Shown piece after piece: positions 16,685 to 20,135 of a DNA stretch of 20,135 bases (the stretch's first letter is position 1; every line of letters begins with the position of its first letter). Under the pieces are notes generated by a model. That model was not told where the DNA came from. It saw nothing but the letters and a program-made list of their open reading frames with translations, and searched no databases. The position numbers and the translations under genes are program-made. The stretch is from Leptolinea sp. UBA1437 (GTDB lineage: Bacteria; Chloroflexota; Anaerolineae; Anaerolineales; Anaerolineaceae). The stretch lies in assembly GCA_002329625.1 (NCBI GenBank), contig DCTP01000027.1, positions 23,258 to 43,392 of the forward strand, read 5' to 3'.

Positions 16685-17173
16685 CTATTCTCTAGCTCCT
16701 AATTTTCCATCCAAAATCATCAAGCCACTTGGGCTATCCCCGCTTTTCTCTAACAAGGAAATAACATATTCAAAATTGGCTTCTTCTTCCACCTGTTCGG
16801 AAATGTACCAACGTAACAATTCCTGTGTTCCGTAATCTTTTTCAGCCAAAGCCAGATCGTAAAGTCCGTGAATGCTGGAAGTGATGAACTTTTCGTGTTC
16901 CAAGCCGGCTTTAAAGACATCCAAGGGGTTTTTATAATCTACGGAAACTTTTTCGATTGTTTCTAAGGAAACTTCGCCAGATCGCTCATAAACATAGCGG
17001 AAAAATTTCATCGCATGACTGATTTCTTCCTTCACTTGCTTATTCATCCAGGCGGACATTCCTTTGTAATTCTCATTTTCAAAGTATGCTTCCATTCCGA
17101 GATAAATATAGGCGGAATGAAATTCTTTATTAATCTGTTCCACTAAAGCTTGTTGCATCTGTTTCGATAACAT
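16685..17173 (-). CDS. ftnA: Non-haem bacterial ferritin (FtnA type)
   Basis: A 24-mer iron-storage protein that oxidises Fe(II) at a di-iron centre and stores it as mineral in the cytoplasm. The ferroxidase ligands fall at the same numbers as in E. coli FtnA: E17, E50, H53, E94, Q127 and E130, with Y24 near the centre. The 162-aa length is standard. GAGGAG seven nt before the ATG supports the start. The gene stands alone, with its own promoter and a PerR-like box upstream and the bidirectional terminator downstream. No bacterioferritin haem Met is implied. Confidence 0.96.
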   Translation of the reverse strand: MLSKQMQQALVEQINKEFHSAYIYLGMEAYFENENYKGMSAWMNKQVKEEISHAMKFFRYVYERSGEVSLETIEKVSVDYKNPLDVFKAGLEHEKFITSSIHGLYDLALAEKDYGTQELLRWYISEQVEEEANFEYVISLLEKSGDSPSGLMILDGKLGARE

Positions 17174-17262
17174 ATTTTTTCTCCTCAGTTAATTGTTGCT
17201 TCTTTGTCTTCCGATTCTTTCTGCCGGGAATCAAGAAGAAATATAATAAACTCATTACAACT

Positions 17263-17298
17263 TAGTAATAATTATAACTTAAATCAAGCCAAATGCAA
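17263..17298 (-). promoter_or_regulatory. Ferritin promoter with PerR-like operator
   Basis: On the minus strand TTGCAT (17293-17298) and TATAAT (17271-17276) are 16 nt apart. A 15-nt motif at 17263-17277 reads TTATAATTATTACTA and matches 12 of 14 fixed positions of the PerR box TTATAATNATTATAA, covering the -10. Repression by a Fur/PerR-family protein, relieved by peroxide or iron change, is inferred. The region is AT-rich, so a chance match is possible. Confidence 0.5.
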
Positions 17299-17309
17299 GA
17301 TAATCAGAA

Positions 17310-17340
17310 AAGAAAGTTGCTGATGAACAGGACCTTTCTT
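17310..17340 (-). terminator. Weak possible terminator after the S9 peptidase gene
   Basis: AAGAAAG (17310-17316) pairs with CTTTCTT (17334-17340), with an inner CTG/CAG pair. On the minus strand a TTTTCT run follows the stem. The stem has an internal loop, so it is weak. Confidence 0.4.
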
Positions 17341-17346
17341 ACGTGA

Positions 17347-19197
17347 CTAGAGCAAATATTGTGTCGCAAAAGAATAAAGTGTCGAAAGATAATCCGTAAT
17401 TGTCTCAGGGCGACGGAATCCGTGTCCTTCTTCTTTATACAGCCGATAAACATGTGGACATTTTAGACGCGCTGCCAATTCGTTCGATTGAGAAGGAATT
17501 ACCACCGGATCGGCATCCCCCTGGAAAATCGCAAGGGGTGTTTTGATTTTTTCGACGTGCCGAATGGGTGAACGTTTTTCATAAACTGGAGCGGCTTCCG
17601 GAAGCGGTCCCACCAGCGAATCGGTATAATGCAATTCCAATTTATGAGTATTAATGGCTAAACCGAAAAGATCAGTTACCCCATAAAGGCAAGCAGCCGC
17701 TTTAAAAGAATCCGGATATTGAATTAAGGTATTGAGAACGGTAAAACCGCCGGCGCTTCCGCCGATGATCAAGAGACGGTTTCGATCCGCCAAGCGTAAC
17801 GCACTTAAGCAGTCCGCTCCGAGAATCGCATCCTCCACATCATAGACGCCCCAGTTGCCATACAGACTTTGTAAATAACTAGTCCCATAACCGCAGCTAC
17901 CGCGATAGTTTACTTCAAGATATCCGAATCCACGGGAAGTGAAAAATTGTATTTCCGGGTTGAAGCGTAAATCCGCTTTGCCGGTGGGTCCGCCGTGAAT
18001 ATGAACAAAAGCAGGCGGAAGTCCCACCCAATGTGCATCGGGGTTGGTTGGCGGATAAAAGATACCGTAAACTGGAGTCCCATCCGGGGCTTCCCAAGAA
18101 ATCTCTCGCGGTTTTGAAATATATTCTTCGTTTATCAGATCATCACTTATCCGAAAGACAGTTTTGATCTCGTTTTCATTTATAAGAATAATTTGAGTAG
18201 GCTGTAACGGGCTGTCGGCAACAGCTGCGATCATTCCGGTCTCGGGAGAAACCGAAATGGTGTCAAAAGAAGAATATTGCGGAGAATTTAATATTCGGAT
18301 TTCTCCGGATTCAACCGAGACGATACAAATTTTGCTTCTGGTCCCAAAAATTTGTAAAAATGCGAGCTGCCGACTGTCCGGAAACCAGTCATAAGTCTGC
18401 ACTCCCTGGGCAAAAGCCGGAATCGTCAAAGCAAAGTGATCTCCGTGGACTAAGATTTTTTCCTCTCCGGAATCCAAATTCCGTAGGATCAGATCTTCCC
18501 ATTCGCCGTTCGATCGAATGTAAGATAACATTTTCCCATCGGGTGAGAATTTCGGTTGAGAAGCGGGGAACGGCATTTTACCGGCAATATGCGTGATTTC
18601 GGAGATTGTTCCGTTTTCCGGATCGACTTTTCCGATCATCACTTTTGAACCGTCCCACGGCATATCCGGATGATTCCACTCCACCCACGTAAAATAATTT
18701 CCTCGTGGACTCCAAGCCGGTTGCATATAAAAATCCGCTCCGTGAATCCATAAAAACGGCCAACTTCGTTCGTCCAAACGCAGCAATGCGATTTGATCGT
18801 CCGTACCGTCACCAGACACATAAGCAACAAATCGACCGTCTGGACTTATCACTGGAGAAGCGGTCATATATCGATCATTGGTGAGCAGTTTAAGTGTCGG
18901 TTTGTTTAAGTTCTGAAGATATAATCCGCGTTTCCCGGCACTGAATAAAACCCTTTCGTTTTGGACATCAAAATCTCCACCGCCATAACCAATATTTCCA
19001 CCGACCGGTAAATCGCCGTTCAGCCTTTTTAACCCAGAATCATAGCGATATTCATAAAGAAATGAATTTCCTCCCTGATTCCCGGAGAAATAGAGACGAT
19101 TGTCCGATCCCCATTTCAAGGTATTAATCCTACCGCGTTGAGCGACTGCCTGCTCAGAGATGGGACTTTTCCAAAGCCCGTAAGGAATTTGTCTCAT
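17347..19197 (-). CDS. Prolyl-oligopeptidase-family (S9) serine peptidase
   Basis: A 616-aa peptidase with no signal peptide, so probably cytosolic, cutting short peptides or acting as an acylaminoacyl/dipeptidyl-peptidase. Residues about 20-355 form a TolB-like beta-propeller with repeated SPDG blades (for example 118-121 and 218-221). The alpha/beta-hydrolase domain from about 370 has the oxyanion HGGP (401-404), nucleophile S481 in GGSAGG, D563 in GDADPVV and H592 in EEGHGF. The triad is complete. AAGGA four nt before the ATG sets the start. It has its own promoter (19264-19292). Exact specificity (acyl-peptide release, post-proline or general) cannot be read from the sequence. Confidence 0.93.
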   Translation of the reverse strand: MRQIPYGLWKSPISEQAVAQRGRINTLKWGSDNRLYFSGNQGGNSFLYEYRYDSGLKRLNGDLPVGGNIGYGGGDFDVQNERVLFSAGKRGLYLQNLNKPTLKLLTNDRYMTASPVISPDGRFVAYVSGDGTDDQIALLRLDERSWPFLWIHGADFYMQPAWSPRGNYFTWVEWNHPDMPWDGSKVMIGKVDPENGTISEITHIAGKMPFPASQPKFSPDGKMLSYIRSNGEWEDLILRNLDSGEEKILVHGDHFALTIPAFAQGVQTYDWFPDSRQLAFLQIFGTRSKICIVSVESGEIRILNSPQYSSFDTISVSPETGMIAAVADSPLQPTQIILINENEIKTVFRISDDLINEEYISKPREISWEAPDGTPVYGIFYPPTNPDAHWVGLPPAFVHIHGGPTGKADLRFNPEIQFFTSRGFGYLEVNYRGSCGYGTSYLQSLYGNWGVYDVEDAILGADCLSALRLADRNRLLIIGGSAGGFTVLNTLIQYPDSFKAAACLYGVTDLFGLAINTHKLELHYTDSLVGPLPEAAPVYEKRSPIRHVEKIKTPLAIFQGDADPVVIPSQSNELAARLKCPHVYRLYKEEGHGFRRPETITDYLSTLYSFATQYLL

Positions 19198-19220
19198 AGG
19201 TTCCTTCTGTTTCAGAATGA

Positions 19221-19250
19221 TTTTTTGAAAAACGATCCGTTTTCAAAAAA
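19221..19250. repeat. 11-bp inverted repeat in the S9 peptidase leader
   Basis: TTTTTTGAAAA (19221-19231) and TTTTCAAAAAA (19240-19250) are perfect arms around an 8-nt spacer. The repeat lies just after the predicted transcript start (about 19257) and ends 23 nt before the ATG. No T run follows on the minus strand, so it looks like an operator or leader hairpin, not a terminator. Confidence 0.55.
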
Positions 19251-19263
19251 TTTTGATAAAGGA

Positions 19264-19292
19264 ATCATAACCGTTCAGGCGTTGATTTTCAA
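19264..19292 (-). promoter_or_regulatory. Sigma-70-type promoter of the S9 peptidase gene
   Basis: On the minus strand TTGAAA (19287-19292) and TATGAT (19264-19269) are exactly 17 nt apart, 66 nt or more before the start codon. Confidence 0.6.
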
Positions 19293-19412
19293 TGGCTTCG
19301 ACAAAATCGGGTTATTAATGATTCTTATAAAAATCCGGCAGGATTTGGCTAAGGAAAAAAGATCGGCGGGACTTGCCACAGCGGGGGCATTCCGAAGCGA
19401 TAATCGGGAACA

Positions 19413-19451
19413 AAAAACATGTTTCGGGTGTTCAGCCCAAAACATGTTTTT
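19413..19451 (-). terminator. Rho-independent terminator of the rplJ-rplL operon
   Basis: AAAAACATGTTT (19413-19424) pairs fully with AAACATGTTTTT (19440-19451). After one C/A mismatch the stem continues as GGG/CCC, closing a 7-nt loop. On the minus strand the stem ends in a run of six T's. It begins about 85 nt after the rplL stop. Confidence 0.8.
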
Positions 19452-19534
19452 GATTTTCATCGTCTTGTTGATCTGTCGGAGAAATCCAATCAATATACTC
19501 CGATGAAAAAACAAATGATTGATGACAAAATAAA

Positions 19535-19921
19535 TTATGAAGCCGGTTTTACTTCAACGGTTGCGCCGGCAGCTTCGAGTTTGCTCTTTGCGTCATTTGC
19601 CGCTTCTTTCCCGACAGCGGAAAGGACTTTCGCGCCGGCGGTTTCAGCCATTTGTTTCGCTTCGACTAAGCCGAGATTTGTGAGAACACGGATAACCTTA
19701 ATTGTCTCGATCTTCTTCGGGCCCGCATCTTTAATGATGACATCAAACTCGGTTGCTTCTTCAGCCGGTGCAGCGGCTTCGGCTACCGGTGCAGCCGCTA
19801 CGGTCGCTACAGGCGCTGCGGCGGAAACACCCCATTTGTCTTCTAACGCTTTAACTAATTCTGAAGCTTCTAAAACACTTAAAGAGCTTAGCGCTTCAAC
19901 AAGTTTTTCAATATCAGCCAT
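19535..19921 (-). CDS. rplL: 50S ribosomal protein L7/L12
   Basis: The 128-aa stalk protein recruits translation GTPases to the ribosome. Residues 1-32 are the helical dimerisation and L10-binding domain (LVEALSSLSVLEASELVKAL). An Ala/Pro/Val-rich hinge spans about 33-55. The C-terminal domain starts at TEFDVIIKDAG and includes KKIETIKVIR and GLVEAKQMAE, the factor-binding helices. AGGAG seven nt before the ATG supports the start. It follows rplJ after 49 nt and a terminator stands downstream, so rpoB is not the next gene here. Confidence 0.97.
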   Translation of the reverse strand: MADIEKLVEALSSLSVLEASELVKALEDKWGVSAAAPVATVAAAPVAEAAAPAEEATEFDVIIKDAGPKKIETIKVIRVLTNLGLVEAKQMAETAGAKVLSAVGKEAANDAKSKLEAAGATVEVKPAS

Positions 19922-19925
19922 TTTA

Positions 19926-19968
19926 AAACTCCTAATTTTATTATTTATATTTTTATTTATTTCAATAC
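19926..19968 (-). promoter_or_regulatory. Extremely A/T-rich rplJ-rplL spacer
   Basis: Most of the 49-nt gap is A and T only, with AGGAG for rplL at its end. A TTGAAA followed 17 nt later by AATAAA is a weak possible internal promoter. Such A/U-rich leaders often act as translation enhancers, fitting the several L7/L12 copies needed per L10. Confidence 0.35.
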
Positions 19969-19970
19969 GA

Positions 19971-20135
19971 TCAGGCGGCAGTCGGTTCCTCTTTGGAAAT
20001 GTGTGCCTGAATCACCGCGGCGAGTGAACGCCCGGGTTCCGCGATAACACGGGTCAATTGTGAAGCGGGTGCCAAAATGGTACCGAGCAATTTTGCCCGC
20101 ATAACCGGCAGCGGCGGTAAACTTGCGAGGGCTTT
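19971..20135 (-). CDS. rplJ: 50S ribosomal protein L10 (C-terminal 54 residues)
   Basis: The frame enters from the right edge and stops at TGA 19971-19973. The visible part reads KALASLPPLP, then MRAKLLGTILAPASQLTRVI, then the tail ending EEPTAA. This is the L10 C-terminus, which contains the helix that carries L7/L12 dimers. Position directly before rplL confirms it. The rest of the gene and the operon promoter are outside. Confidence 0.93.
   Translation of the reverse strand, partial: KALASLPPLPVMRAKLLGTILAPASQLTRVIAEPGRSLAAVIQAHISKEEPTAA

Larger units (their letters stand above)
19198..19534. other. 337-nt spacer between the S9 peptidase gene and rplL
   Basis: It holds the peptidase promoter, an 11-bp inverted repeat in the peptidase leader and the rplL terminator, all listed separately. 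The stretch 19293-19410 shows nothing convincing beyond a 6-bp repeat (AAATCC/GGATTT near 19331-19346). No supported gene. Confidence 0.6.

Noticed and set aside
19419..20027. 202-codon plus-strand frame
   Set aside because: It is antisense to rplL, which is certain, and its Ala/Ser-rich composition is the mirror of the L7/L12 hinge.

Overview
The window looks like chromosomal DNA of a Chloroflexota bacterium, most likely class Anaerolineae. This is an inference from gene style, not from a marker phylogeny. The pointers are long cytoplasmic-helical/one-TM proteins with Thr-Pro-rich extracellular linkers, a soluble S9 peptidase that opens with the PYGLWKSPIS block, a lar (nickel-pincer) pair, and moderate G+C. 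No phage, insertion sequence, CRISPR array or tRNA was seen.

Layout from left to right. (1) Positions 1-4108, minus strand: larB -> larE -> a GT-C/GT39-type multi-pass glycosyltransferase that runs off the left edge. larB and larE overlap by 8 nt and the third gene follows 25 nt later, so they form one operon. (2) Positions 4298-6338, plus strand: a promoter, a Cys-rich lipoprotein of unknown function, and 18 nt later a pyrimidine-nucleoside phosphorylase. (3) Positions 6346-15607, minus strand: aminotransferase class V -> metallophosphoesterase (8-nt overlap) -> 1032-aa kinase-like membrane protein -> 1362-aa helical-repeat membrane protein. The last two share one topology: large cytoplasmic region, one TM, Thr/Pro linker, small outer beta domain. 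They are the best candidate in the window for an undescribed signalling or envelope system. (4) Positions 15608-16663: a 454-nt AT-rich spacer with palindromes, a small lipoprotein resembling the C-terminal domain of YcgQ/TIGR03943 proteins, and a strong bidirectional terminator. (5) Positions 16685-17298, minus strand: an FtnA-type ferritin with a PerR-like box over its -10 element. (6) Positions 17347-19292, minus strand: a cytosolic prolyl-oligopeptidase-family peptidase with a good promoter and an inverted repeat just after the predicted transcript start. (7) Positions 19413-20135, minus strand: terminator, rplL and the 3' end of rplJ.

Working together: LarB and LarE make the pincer ligand of the nickel-pincer cofactor (LarC and a LarA-type racemase must lie elsewhere). 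The phosphorylase salvages pyrimidine nucleosides and ferritin stores iron, probably under peroxide/iron control. The kinase-like and helical-repeat pair probably form a membrane complex, but its input and output cannot be read from this window.
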